64,000 nucleotides of DNA from Nereocystis luetkeana (lineage: Eukaryota; Sar; Phaeophyceae; Laminariales; Laminariaceae), in assembly GCA_031213475.1 (NCBI GenBank), contig JARUPZ010000016.1:744001-808000 (forward strand). The letters run 5' to 3'. This document shows positions 12,525 to 23,608 of the stretch, piece by piece. Below the pieces are notes generated by a model that was given only the letters and a program-made list of their open reading frames with translations, did not search any database and was not told the origin of the DNA. Each line of letters starts with the position of its first letter. The stretch's first letter is position 1. The position numbers and the translations under genes were made by a program.

Positions 12525-12622
12525 GTCCCCCGGTGGCTTGGAAGGTGGTCCGCGTGCCTACCACGATCAATTTCGTGGGTTCGAGTCTCACCGAGTGCAT
12601 ACTCGTTCGAAGGGACTTTTTT
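12525..12622 (+). ncRNA. tRNA-like sequence with Pol III boxes and T-run (A1)
   Basis: An A-box-like GGTGGCTTGGAAGG is followed at tRNA spacing by a B box GGGTTCGAGTCTC, whose flanks GTGGG and CTCAC form a 5-pair T stem around a 7-base loop. A run of six T follows about 27 bases later and would stop RNA polymerase III. The acceptor and D stems do not pair convincingly, so this is more likely a SINE head or tRNA relic than a functional tRNA. Copies lie at 39,411 and 62,984. Confidence 0.45.
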
Positions 12623-13572
12623 CTTGCATAAAAATGGAGTCGCGGAAAGCGCGAGAGCGTCAGATAGCAACATTTTTCGATGAAAATAGATGAGTAGTGG
12701 GGATGCTGAACCCTATGCGCGATGAGAATGCAGGCACGTACCGGGGGGGGGGGAGGGACGACACCTGTCACCACGGCTTGTCCAGACGACCGCTGAGATT
12801 CAAAACCTCCCACGAGTTAAGCTGGAAAGTAAAGGTGATGAAAAAAAAACAGGGTCCACAGCGGCTGCGACCGTGTTGTGGCGAATACATATATACCAGG
12901 TATATGAATAGTTTGATCTACTCCGCCGCTGACGATTTATCGATGAAGGCTTTCCGAAACGTCTTTATGTCTTGATGTCCTCATGCTTCATGCTCCATGC
13001 CCGACGTCAGTGTCGTATTGTAACGGCGGACTGTGCCGACGCGCCGATGTGCCCACTGATATGTGCACCTCAGACAAATAATCGATTCCCACCTACTTGA
13101 CGATCTACAGTACAGCAGTAGTAGTAGATATCTCCGGGGGATGATATATTCCTGATCTGTATGATCTGTATGATCTATGTAGCTCATGTTGCCGGGTGGG
13201 AGCCGAATAATCTTTTCGATCTACTGCTGTAAGCACACGTTTCCTGAGAAAAATGTTTGCGGATCCTGAACAGTCTCTCACAATGGCAGGTGAGGACTTA
13301 CTGCTGTTGTCGATGGTCTATAACAAATCATTATATATACCAGGTATGACCTTGTTGAGGAATGCTCCTGTAGATGTACTCGTGCGTAGCGAGAAGATAC
13401 AGCAGTACCAGGTAGATGACTGACCAGGAAGGTGCTCAAGGCATCTACGAGTCGTAGCCCGTTGCCACACAGCACTTTCCACCCGATACCAGGCGACAGT
13501 TTGCTGCAAAGGGAGCGACAGATGCACAGATACGCCGGTCTTGGATCTTGACTCCTCCTGGCGTCCTATATC

Positions 13573-13797
13573 TTGTATCTTGAATCTTTAATCTTGAAGT
13601 CTCACTTTTGTGCGGCGGAACTCCAGCTGTATGTGCCGTTTCGGGACAACCACGATGGAAAAAGGTCCGCATCCCTCTTCCCAAGATCGATCACCTTCAT
13701 TCTGTTGGCTGCCGCCTACTACTACGCGCCCACCCGCCACGCGATGAAGCAGGAAGACAGGAGGGCGCAGGTCGTAGACACCAGCAACAGCAGGTAG
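13573..13797 (+). CDS. possible coding exon, unknown protein (A1)
   Basis: The frame is shared with 40,417-40,653. Conserved segments include AAELQL, VPFRDNHDG, YYAPTRHAMKQED and RAQVVDT. The piece between RSAS and YYAPTRH differs in length and sequence between the two copies, yet the frame is kept, which is mild evidence of coding. There is no ATG at the left end. CAG/GTAGGC at the right end could be a splice donor, so this would be an internal exon. No family is recognised. Confidence 0.3.
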   Translation: MYLESLILKSHFCAAELQLYVPFRDNHDGKRSASLFPRSITFILLAAAYYYAPTRHAMKQEDRRAQVVDTSNSR

Positions 13798-14704
13798 GCC
13801 ATATCTCAGCGAGGGGATGTTCGCAGGAGGGAGAATAGGGTATCCATCTGCGCTCTGAATCTCATGTCTCGGCTTTTTTGTGGCTTTTTGCTTTTTGTGG
13901 CGATTTCTTGCGCGATTTCACGGCTTTTTCTTCAAGCTCTCACGCTCACATTCGTGTCTGTTCAGCGAGAGGGACTCAAACGCTGGCAGCTTCCATACAT
14001 CAGTATTAATATTAGCAATGATAGTATCTTCTCATCGACAGGTGCCCGTAGGGTAGATCCAAATGGCATGATAGCCACGCAAGTCCGAAATCCTGCCCTC
14101 CTCCGCCCAATGGCGCGTATCCTTGGAACAAGGTCGGGGTTGTTGCGACCTCGGCAAAAATGTGTACCATGTTGTACAGCAAACACTGGGTCGTCAATAG
14201 ATCCGGCTGGTCTTTTTATATATATATTTTTTTGATGAAATACGTCAGCTGTGAGTTTACATATTAATAGTTGATCTTTGTATTGCTGCGATTGATTTGC
14301 GATTCCTACCAGGTACGAGTACGTAGCCTCTATCCTCTGCTTCTCAATTTGATGCCACATCCTATTATTATGCCACATCCTATTCTGGTGCGCACGTTGT
14401 CAATGTGGTGTTTTCCTGTGCGGACAGCAGTGCCGATATAGCTGACAGCTATATACAGCGGTAATGACACCAGTACATATATATATATGAACCACGTATA
14501 TGTAAAATAGAGGAGAAAAATCAAGGACATTTCTATCGGTGGTGCGGACCTTCGGGTCTTTCCATCCTGATCCAAGTCGCACCCTGATCCACTCGGGTAT
14601 TATCCCATTTGGTACTTGCTCCATCCACAAGGTGCAGAGCCGCCGGAGGCCCACCAACTACCCTGATCCCGCCCACAGGCACCCCACCGGGCCACCCTGA
14701 TCCA

Positions 14705-15275
14705 TTAGCAGGGAGAACCTGGCTATACTACTCGTACCACAAGCTGCTGCCGCCACCTAGAAGGTGCTTTGGGCTTTGGTCTGCCTGTTATTTCCCCTTT
14801 GTTATTTTTCCTTGTTACTTTCTCCTTGGTTCTTTGTCTTACTCTGTTCACAAGCAGTGGTGTCTTTTGTTATTTCTTCTTTTTTCCAGCTCGTTCTTTT
14901 TCAAGTGTAGGCCACCTCGCCTGCGGGGGGGGGGGCACGACAGATTGTTTCTCTTAGATTTTGCTTTCATTTTTCTTCTTTTTCTTTTTCGACTTGTCTA
15001 CCTTGTTTTTGTTTTCTCTTTGATTGTTTCTTTTCGTTTCACTATTTCATAGATTGCGTATGTCGTGCCTGTCGTATCTAGTATGATGACATGGCTTTGC
15101 ATTGCCCACTGCAGTTCACACTGCACACGTGGCAACGTAGTATCTCTGTGGCGTAGCTTTGTGACCACAGAACTTGTATCTCTTCTAGGATGGAAGAATC
15201 GGCACGGACACTGGTTGTGCTGGATGTCGACGGGTAGAAAGAACGGTTTAATGTGAAGAACACACACACACATAT
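14705..15275. repeat. 570-base segment in A1 missing from A2
   Basis: A1 and A2 align up to CCACCCTGATCCAT and resume at ATAGGCAGCAGCGGTCGTCC. Between them A1 alone has about 570 bases. The right part (15,080-15,260) resembles 16,930-17,160, so the extra piece contains a second copy of a local repeat. No gene is seen in it. Confidence 0.6.
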
Positions 15276-15689
15276 AGGCAGCAGCGGTCGTCCACAAAAA
15301 AAAACATAAGGGAAAAATAGAAACAAACTATTAAAAGAAACAAAAAACAAAAAAACGAACTCGCATATACCAGGTACCAAGTATAGCCGGTACGATGTAT
15401 CGAACCCCAAACCGATCGTAGCGGCGACGTGCCGGTATAGGCCTCGGCGTATGAATCCTTCGATTGCCGCCCCCCTCCACTACCACCCGCATACTTTAGC
15501 TTTGGTAAGATCAAGTACTACAGCGGTCAGGGCTCGCAACCATGGAAAATTCCTGGAATCAGGTTCCTCTCGTAAAGGTTGTCAGTCAGTTGTCAATACA
15601 AGCTCAAGGACAGACCCTTTTAGCAGGGGGGTATCTCCTCGAGCAAGAAAGAGCACGTTCGACTGCTTGCTGTAGACTGTAGACAACTA

Positions 15690-15717
15690 TTATTATTATT
15701 ATTATTATTATTATTAT
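15690..15717. repeat. (ATT)n microsatellite
   Basis: About nine ATT triplets in block A1. Confidence 0.85.
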
Positions 15718-16399
15718 GCTTGCCATCCGACAACGTGTAGTGTTGTTCTAATAAACGACTAACAGAAAGTAAGTGAAGAACTCTCCAGAACGAAAGCGCG
15801 GCAGTATCCTACTATTATTATTTCTCTTGCCATCCGACAATGTGCAGCATGATCTTCAACATGGACCATTCTTAACTTTCCCGAAAGAAGAATCCTACTA
15901 TTATGTATTTATAACTGTACGCGTATACGACTTCGTACGGACAGACTCTTATTACGGTAGGAGACAAGCATAACGGCAGCCGTCGACCTATCGTAATACC
16001 AGGTAGTTAACTATTCATATTATATTCACATATTCATATTATTAACTGTACGCGTATACTTCGTACGGACTCCTATTATTATGAAACAAGCATAACGGCA
16101 GCCGCCGACCTCGAAGTCAACTATTAATATTAATATTAAATACCTGGTACCTGGTAATGGATTGATTCTCATTGTCACTCGTTTTATATATACGCATATT
16201 ATTGTATTGCAGTGTACCGTTATGACTCTGGACGGGAATGTAAGGACCGTTTGTTCGTCTCATGTCCATAAACCATACCAGTACACCATACACCAGGGGT
16301 ATGATATGTACCACCAGGTACAAAGTAAGGCGTTTTCAGTTTTTTTTTCTGTGCCAAGGGCGACTATTAGTATCATACCGGCATGAAATTAACTACAGA

Positions 16400-16565
16400 C
16401 AGGGAAGAAAATGCTGAATTCTTCCGGCGGCAAAATCAAGCCACGGACCATAGTGGGGAGAGGGCGGGAGCGCCCGCTATGTGACCCCGGATTTGAGCTA
16501 CTGCTGGGAGGGAGCGGGAGAGTAGGGCGAGGACCATTTATCGATAAATGGGATGGAAAAAAGGA
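16400..16565 (+). mobile_element. SINE 3'-body fragment (A1)
   Basis: It carries the recurring pieces ACCATAGTGGGGAGAGG, GCTATGTGACCCCGGAT, a GGGAGCGGGAGAG stretch and a terminal AAATGGGATGGAAAAAA. The same order is seen at 31,195, 34,065, 41,870, 47,290, 54,767 and 57,643. There is no tRNA-like head on this copy. Confidence 0.6.
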
Positions 16566-16649
16566 CCAGTATCAACCCGTCTTGGGGCTAAAACCGACAA
16601 AGAAACCGTGAGTGTGATCTCTACCGTGCAACACGGATGACACCACCCC

Positions 16650-16850
16650 CCCTGGGACGAGTTTCCGAGCCGTATTTTTGCAGAGCAGGGGGGGGGGGGG
16701 GGGCGTACACCGACAATGGTGGCTTTGAAAAGGTCTCGACGAGACGTTTTCACAAACTCAATCGCCCGGCGTTTACACCTTCCCCATTGTCGAGAAAACT
16801 AGCCCCGAAATTCGCCCGAGGCGGTGTGTTGTCATGCGTGTTACAACATA
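16650..16850. repeat. dispersed repeat, GACAATGGTGGCTTTG type (A1)
   Basis: A 200-base unit with TTTCCGAGCC, a long G run, ACAATGGTGGCTTTG, a GTCTCGACGAGA-like block and CATTGTCGAGAAAA. Related sequence occurs at 42,110-42,310, 30,180-30,380 and 53,752-53,952, so it is shared between the A and B blocks. Confidence 0.55.
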
Positions 16851-17057
16851 CGTATGTGCGGTGATCGAGCGTCTACAATAAGAGCAGCGTGTTATGCAGC
16901 AGCACGATGGCATGGCATTGCGTTGTCTTATCGGTTTGCGAGTACTGCTTTGCGATGTACTATCTCCGTGCCGTAGCTTGTGACCACAGAGCTTGTATAC
17001 GGTGGAGAATCAGTTCGGACACTGGGTGTGCTGGACGACGACGAGTAAAATAATGGT

Positions 17058-17153
17058 TTAACCCCTAAAGTACTGCAGTCCCGTTTTGAGATCAAAGCAC
17101 TAAAATTCCAAGTAGTTTGCCCCCAAAATGGGACTGCAGTCCTAAAACGGTTA
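17058..17153. mobile_element. TTAA-targeting palindromic MITE (A1)
   Basis: Inverted repeats of about 40 bases enclose a short centre, with TTAACCCC at the left and CTGCAGTCC at the inner ends. The right-hand TTAA has decayed to GTTAC. A paralogous empty site with one TTTAA lies at 15,239, in the otherwise similar 15,080-15,260 sequence. TTAA target duplication together with CCC ends is the hallmark of piggyBac-type elements. Confidence 0.7.
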
Positions 17154-17334
17154 CTTACTGTGAAGAAGACGCACAAGAACACGAAAATAGATCATCATGC
17201 ACCGGACACGTATCTTGCGTACCTGCACCAGGTATAGCTCTTTACGTTGATTGCAGTTCGGACACATCTCCTACCCCGAGCAACCCCACCTGCATCCTGT
17301 GGCTGATGCCATAATCATCATTCGCCATTCAGTT

Positions 17335-17940
17335 TTTAACGTATTTTTCCCTCTCATGACCCAAAGGCTGCATGTACGTAAAACCACGCGTTCATATTTT
17401 ATATTTTACCGATCGGAGAAGTCAACCACGCAAGCGACCAAGTTTGGAGGTATCTTACTGACTCAGACACCCACGGGTGGGTGGGGTGCCTTTACCATAT
17501 CAGGCTACGACAAAGACTGGAAAGGGCCCACCAAGGCGCACGTCGATGGGATGCGAAGGGTGACATATTGTGACGGCGCTCGGGCCTGCTGATTTCGGAT
17601 CAACGGGGCGCGACGGGTTTCCAGCGCCATGTACATGAAAAAATGATGCTCTTATATAGAGTGAGGAGCATGACAAGCCATGGTACGATAAATAGGCTAT
17701 GGGTGCAAGCTGGGCGGCAACGCGGCGAGGATGCTTTTGACGAGCAGCGTTTCAGGTCTATTTTGGAATAACCGTCTTCGAGATTGAAGGTGGCGTCGAA
17801 TCCAAGAGCTCCACGCACGGTTGATTGCGGCAGCCACTTGACTGGTGAGTCTCACGGGTCAATTCTATCACGCCCCGGAGTTTGTCTGGGCTGCGATTCT
17901 AGTGAACCTTGTGCGCCAAAATCGGGGCGGATGTTGATAT
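17335..17940. other. conserved island shared with 42,815-43,420
   Basis: About 600 bases stay very similar to A2 while the flanks diverge. A + frame in A2 (42,842-43,132, about 97 residues, blocks FGGILLTQTPTGGWGAFT and ARVDGMRRVTY) is broken by a stop in A1 after GARAC. Further right, short frames on both strands are also open in A2 and interrupted in A1. It could be a gene damaged in A1, a repeat fragment or a non-coding RNA. I cannot choose. Confidence 0.45.
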
Positions 17941-18715
17941 ATGCCGTGCCTCGCCTCGCCAAGAACGAATGCCGTGATATAAAAACTTCATCTACTCACC
18001 CGTTTGGCTCGATTACGAAAATGTAACGACTTATAAAACGACAAATAAAGTACGGTCTCACCAAAACTGTCTACTAAAAAATATATAGTAATAGGAAGAG
18101 CGGCAGCAACAGTATTCATATCGATGAGTAATTTTTTTATCGTGCTGCGCGCCTGTGGTACAACGAACTTCTATCATATATATATCTCCCTACGTTGCAC
18201 TCCGGACACATCCCCTACCCCGCAGCATCCTTCCTTATGTTCCTTTGTGTGGTGACGCTGTAGTCTTCACAATCTTCTGACATGTTTTATATCTAATGCC
18301 TCACGGCCATTTAGTCCTAACGAACGAAAAATATCGCGGTTTTGTGTTTTGTTGTTATGAGTCGTGATTTTTTTTTAATACCAGGTAACTCGGTTCATGA
18401 CGCCATTTTTTTCAAGATGTTTTTCCCTAAAAAAAAACAAATCACGATCCGTGACTTTTTATCGTGTCACGAGATACGCATGATCGAGGAACTACCCAAC
18501 CCACGCGGGCCAACGGTATCCAAAGGCCGGCATAGAAGAATGGAAGACTCTGCTTCGTACGCCGCTTGTGGACAACGGGCGTCTACCCGAAGACACCGCT
18601 GAGCGCGCGCCAACGAGCAGGTTGTGGCCTCGTGAATTCAAGGAGAACAAGAAGAAAAAAGCGAAAATGATCGGAGAACGATAAATATACAAATCACCGG
18701 TAGTTGATACATCGT

Positions 18716-19830
18716 ACATTGCACAAGGCGCTTCCCTCCGCGGGCGGTCACCGCCGCCCGCTACGCTTGCTCAGGAAGGAAAGTACATCAAATTACTTTG
18801 AGCGGACAGAGGTCCATTGAATATAGTTTTTTATTCTGATCGTAGTTACAAACTGGCGACTTGATAATGCCAAGAATCCCGCCGCCATGCTTCAGGAGAA
18901 AACAGCTCGGACGCCGCATACGCTTCGCATCGCAGGCGGTTGCCGCACGTACGTACATACCCCATATAGGGTACTTGATTTATTATTTTGACATATGCTG
19001 TATGCATGAAAAAGCAGAAGGCACAGCACGGCGCAGTCAGCAGCACCGCAAAAACAATGTAAAAAGAAACCGAAAAATTCAGAAAGAAAAAAAATCCCCG
19101 TCCCTCTCCTGTATTAATTTTCTGCCTGACTGATTGGAACACCTAGCACCGGTAAAAAAAACAAAAACAAACGAACATCAGAGCTTCTCTCTCAGCCTCG
19201 TACGCCGCCCGCCCCTCTGGCGACCACCTCGCCACCGATTCGGTCCGGGTGAAGCTTTCCTCACTCTCTACCTCAGTCAGCCCCGTCGCCCGCCTCGCGT
19301 GAAGCCCGGTGCTCTCCGTGGCCGTCGTTCGCCAACTCGACAGCATTGGTACTCAGACTGGGAGCTCCTCTTTCAACTTCACCGTGGTTGCAAAAATAAG
19401 CACCGCTTGAATGTTATCTTGCAATTTCGAACGACCCTTATATCTCATAGATACTCTATCCAAAATCACAAATGGAGGCCAGACAGAGCCCGTTCATGCA
19501 TCCCTCGTGTCTCGAGGCACACGCGACGCCTAGGCGCGAAAGCGGCGTCCGCGCTCCTTGCAACCCCCCCCTCTACCCGCCAGCACCCGCTGACACCCGC
19601 GACGGTGCCGGGCAATCCCGCGGTGCCGTGCTCGGAGTACATGCACGGACACGAAATGAAAGGAGAAAAAAGGAAGAAAGGACGGAGAGCGCCAAGAGAA
19701 ATGGAGGCAACAAAGAACCGCTGGAAAGGTCCGGCAAGTAATGAAAGGAGGCGATTTCGAAGTGGGAGATCTGAGAGGTCAGGGATGTATCAACCGAGCA
19801 CGCTCAGGGAGTGAGATCTAAGTAAGTAGT
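18716..19830. repeat. direct repeat R1, about 1.1 kb
   Basis: It matches 20,675-21,670 throughout, including GGCGACTTG, GAAAAAAAATCCCCGTC, CTCAGCCTCGTACG, CGCCACCGATTCGGTCCGG, GTGTCTCGAGGCACACGCG and CAACCGAGCACGCTCAG. Both strands have open frames of 60-220 codons (for example 19,134-19,814), but these are not kept in R2. Confidence 0.75.
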
Positions 19831-20674
19831 TCTATGACTGAAACCCCTGGTTGAAATTATTTCATGCCCGTTTTTTCACTAAGCAACGGGTAACATGATT
19901 ATTAATAGTTGATTGACAATTGCAAGGTGTATACATCAACTACTGCCGTAGAATGACTGTGAATCGGTAACAAGCCGTAACATGTCTGTGTCAAGAACGG
20001 TTCGGAAGCACACTGGGTTTTCAGTATGAGGCGTTCAAACATTGGGGGGCAATGTGGGATTCATGTCTTGTCCAACCTGCACGTATCCGGAGATCATCGT
20101 AAGGATCTCCCAGGTAGGTATCACCAATTCATCTGGTCGCAAGATCTTCGTCTCTCGCCGTACATCTAGTTAGATAATATCTCCTATGATTCCATCCGTG
20201 GGATCTCGATACGATCCTTTGTCGATGGACGAACTATGAAATGGAATGCATCTACGCTATATTGTCAGAAGGCAAGCATAATAATATTAATAATAATGGC
20301 AATGTTGCCCCGAGACCATCTGATGCATGACTAGATGCGTCACGTATCTGTCGCTCTTATCTCGTTCTTCTAGACTCGTCGTCGAGTCTGCATTCCAACA
20401 CCTGGGAAAACTATTGCAGCCCTCGAGTCGAACCTGAGTTCACTCATAGGTTGTCCCGCAGGTTTGCCCCATTCAAACCAACACGCTTGGTGTATTCACA
20501 TACCATATGATATGTTTCGGCGGTTAACGAGGCGTGTTTCTCAATATCACTGCTGGTGTTCGTCAGTTTCGCGTGATGCTTCCACAAGTATGGATTTCGT
20601 ATTTACTACTGTAGTAACGGTACAGTCTTGATTGGCGATGAGGCGGGTCTCTGCGTGGACTCCGCGCATGTTCG

Positions 20675-21670
20675 TAACGGTAATTGGTACAAGCGCTTCG
20701 CGTAACGGGCGGTTCCGCCCACTTCGCTCGCTCACGAGGAAGAATGTAACGGAACAGACGGTCCAATCAAATACATGTTGGGTGCAAACAGGCGACTTGC
20801 AAAAACCAAGAGCTCTACCCTCCATCCAGGAAAACAACCCGAACGCCGCATGCATATGCGTACGTACATACGCCAGATAGGGTACTTATTTTCTTCTTTT
20901 GATCATGAGTATGAAAGAGAAAGCACAGCACGGCACAGCAGCACCGTAAAAACAATGAAGAAAATGAAAACGGAAAATTCATAAAGAAAAAAAATCCCCG
21001 TCAACTCTGATGTAATTATTTTCCGCCTGATTGGAACACCTTGCGCCGGTAAAAAAAAAACACGAACAGCAGACCTTCTCTCAGCCTCGTACGCTGCCCG
21101 CCCCTCTCGCGACCACCTCGCCACCGATTCGGTCCGGGTAAAGCTTTCCTCGCTCTCTGCCACAGTAAACCCCGTCGCGCGCCTCGCGTGAAGCCCGGTG
21201 CTCACTGTGGCCCTCGTTCGCCAGCTCGACAACGTTGGTGCTCTGACTGCGATGCTCTCTCTGTGAAATCCAGTTTAGTCGCAGAAACAAGCCCCATTGA
21301 ATTTATGTTTCAAACCCAAACGAACCTTATAGACTCGTAAATGTTGTATCCAACCCCACACCAGGAGGCCAGACAGAGCTCATTCATGCTTCCCTCGTGT
21401 CTCGAGGCACACGCGACGCCTAGCCACGAAAGCGGCGACCACGCTTCTTCCAATCCCCCTCCTACCCGCCAGCGCCCGCTGACACCCGCGACGGGGCCGG
21501 GCTCGCCCGCGGTGCCGTGCCCTGGGTACACGCACGCACACAAAGCCAAAAAAATAATGAAGGAGAAAAAGCTCTCGCCGGCAAGTAATCAGGAGGAGGC
21601 GGTGTCCAAGTGGAAGCTCTGAGAGGCCAGGGATGTACCAACCGAGCACGCTCAGAGAGAAATATATCTA
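20675..21670. repeat. direct repeat R2, about 1.0 kb
   Basis: Second, diverged copy of R1, starting about 1.96 kb after it. The roughly 850 bases between the copies are AT-rich and contain no gene that I can see. Confidence 0.75.
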
Positions 21671-21815
21671 GAAGTAAGCCTACGTACTTACAGTAGCTCA
21701 AGCCTCAATTTTGTCTTTGTGCAGATCTCACAATGGTACCGGCTATGTCGGTGCTGGCCCCTCGTGACACTTTGTTCTCTGCCCGACCTTGTATTAGTAT
21801 TGCAGTTAGTAGTTG

Positions 21816-21912
21816 TTAACCCTTTTAGAACCGCAGTCCCATTTTGGGGACAAACCAGTCAAATTCCAAGTAGTTTGTCCCCAAAACGGGACTGCGGTTC
21901 TAAAAGGGTTAA
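21816..21912. mobile_element. intact TTAA-flanked palindromic MITE (piggyBac-like)
   Basis: TTAACCCTTTTAGAACCGCA at the left is mirrored almost perfectly at the right, ending AAAGGGTTAA. This is the cleanest copy: 97 bases, both TTAA sites intact, inner repeat CAAAC...GTTTG. It lies inside the 3.8-kb segment found only in A1. Confidence 0.8.
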
Positions 21913-22042
21913 GATCTAGGTCGGTACACTTTGTATCCCTGGACAGGTTTGCCTATTCAGCAGGTGCTCATTGGTACTGACGTGTGTTGTTTGTTTAGAG
22001 ATAGAAGAAGAGCAGCTTTATTCCTTTCGTGCACGGGGAGAC

Positions 22043-22185
22043 TGAGAGCAAGACTCGTGCCTCGCTGGGAAAACCCTGGTTTTCCATCTAAGATACGCCT
22101 CCCAAGTACTACAAATACGATCCCAATACTTGGACCCAGGTAATTACCGGGCTTTTAGCCTCATTCAAGGCAGTACCATACCACA
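22043..22185. mobile_element. candidate solo LTR (A1)
   Basis: It begins TGAGAGCAAGACTCGTGCC and matches, over about 140 bases, both ends of the longer element at 43,737-45,583 in A2. A single copy without interior is the expected product of LTR-LTR recombination. I saw no target duplication. Confidence 0.5.
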
Positions 22186-22344
22186 ATTGCCTAACATGCC
22201 GCCTTAAAAAAATCGCAGTGCTGTTTTTTTGTGACAATTAGTTTGACGTGAGAAAACTTGGACAAGCTCGAGAGAACCCCGAATAAGCCCAGCGAATGTA
22301 CTCAACCCGATTGGAGCGACAAGAAATACATTGGATATGTTGAA

Positions 22345-22688
22345 TTGTTATAAGGATTACCTTGGGCTGGGTAATCGATCGATCTTTTAACTAGCTCAGT
22401 AGGTAACACCTTCACATTTGGCGTCGTCCAGGTCACGGGTTCGAACCTCACTCCGAACGTTTCTTTTACAGAAACGCTTGCGCGTGCACACCTAAAAAAC
22501 ACCTCTCCCTGGTTCCCCAGGTTATGAAACGAAGCGGGTAGGTCAGCGTACGGACGTATGTATGTATACGGTTCCGGCGCCCCAAAGATCCCGCCGTTCA
22601 GAGGGGGGGAGAGTGTTATAAGGATTACCTTGGGCTGGGTAATCGATCGATATTTTAACCCTATAGCTCAGTAGGTAACACCTTCACA
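22345..22688 (+). mobile_element. tRNA-derived SINE-like insertion (A1 only)
   Basis: A good A box TAGCTCAGTAGG (22,392) and B box GGGTTCGAACC (22,437) lie at tRNA spacing. The 5' part GGATTACCTTGGGCTGGG with CGATCGAT is repeated at 22,622, so a second truncated head sits at the right end. A2 has uninterrupted sequence here. The near-identical AGAAATACATTG and AGAATACATTG at the two edges may be the target duplication. Confidence 0.55.
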
Positions 22689-23026
22689 GAATACATTGAG
22701 CTCCCAAAGCCTGCATTAATTGCAATGTTCGGGATTGGCGATCATGGAGCTTTCCGGGGGGGGGGGGGGCGAGGTTCACAGTCTATACCGATTTTATTTC
22801 TTGACTACAGGTCAAGATAGCTCGAAGGCCCATTTTTTGCCACACCGCACAGGGTCTAGGGGAGGGGATATTATAACAACACGCATCCAAATGGCGTCGC
22901 CAAAAGCGGGACTTCAAGCTATATCTTGAGCTGCTATCGAGATGTTTTTACACATTGTGGTAACACGTATACGTACCCCCCCCCCCCCCCCAAAGCTTCA
23001 TGACCATCAACCCCTGGAGTCCCGCA

Positions 23027-23470
23027 GTAACATTTCGGCGGCGCTTTAATTCGTTTATAATTTGGGATTAATGAGGTCTCCTGATGCGATCAGCCGAAGG
23101 CTCTCACCCAGGGCTACGACCCCCGCGTTGATTCGATGGCAAGCAACGCGGGACGCCGTCGCAAGGAGTGGGTACTCCGGTACCAACAAACAAACCAAGA
23201 ACCGATGTCATTGTCGACGTATCTCGCGCACAATGATAGGCGGGCGGGATAGTCTGTTTTTCCAAACCGTAACTTACTTTCTCGTGCTGCTCGAGGCCGC
23301 CGAGGATGCAAGTGCCATTGACTTGCTCCTTGTGTACATTCCAGCAGGCTTTCTCCCCCTCCGGGGATCCTCTTCGTGCATCCCCGGTTGTGAATCGAGA
23401 TTATTGCGGTAACATTTCGTCGTCGCTTCAATTCGTATATATAATGATTTGGGATTAATGAGGCCTCTTT
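23027..23470. repeat. short direct repeats around a 330-base spacer
   Basis: GTAACATTTCG(G/T)CG(G/T)CGCTT...TTTGGGATTAATGAGG occurs at both ends (about 23,027-23,075 and 23,405-23,465). The arrangement is kept in A2 at 47,690-47,745 and 48,057-48,115. The spacer holds an inverted pair CCGCGTTGATTCGATG/CAACGCGG. It could be a tiny non-autonomous element. Confidence 0.5.
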
Positions 23471-23608
23471 TCTACGGCATGATATCACACCCATACTTTG
23501 TTGTCTAATTGCCTTCCCTCAATGACGTAGTTAGATGGTCTATCAACATCCTTACCCGCGGATTTCTTGTTGTCGCTGTTACACCCAAACTTCTACCTTA
23601 GCTTCTAG

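Larger units (their letters stand above)
18240..22030. repeat. 3.8-kb segment present in A1, absent from A2
   Basis: A1 and A2 align up to CAGCATCCTTCCTTATGT and resume at CGTGCAC(G)GGGAGAC. A2 passes straight across. The segment holds two diverged direct repeats (about 18,716-19,830 and 20,675-21,670) and one TTAA MITE. No complete gene is seen. Whether A1 gained it or A2 lost it cannot be decided without an outgroup. Confidence 0.65.

Noticed and set aside
19134..19814. 226-codon + frame in repeat R1
   Set aside because: The related R2 copy does not preserve the frame, which argues against coding.
22385..22462. Functional tRNA gene
   Set aside because: The internal promoter boxes are good, but the acceptor and anticodon arms do not close. 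It is better explained as a SINE head.
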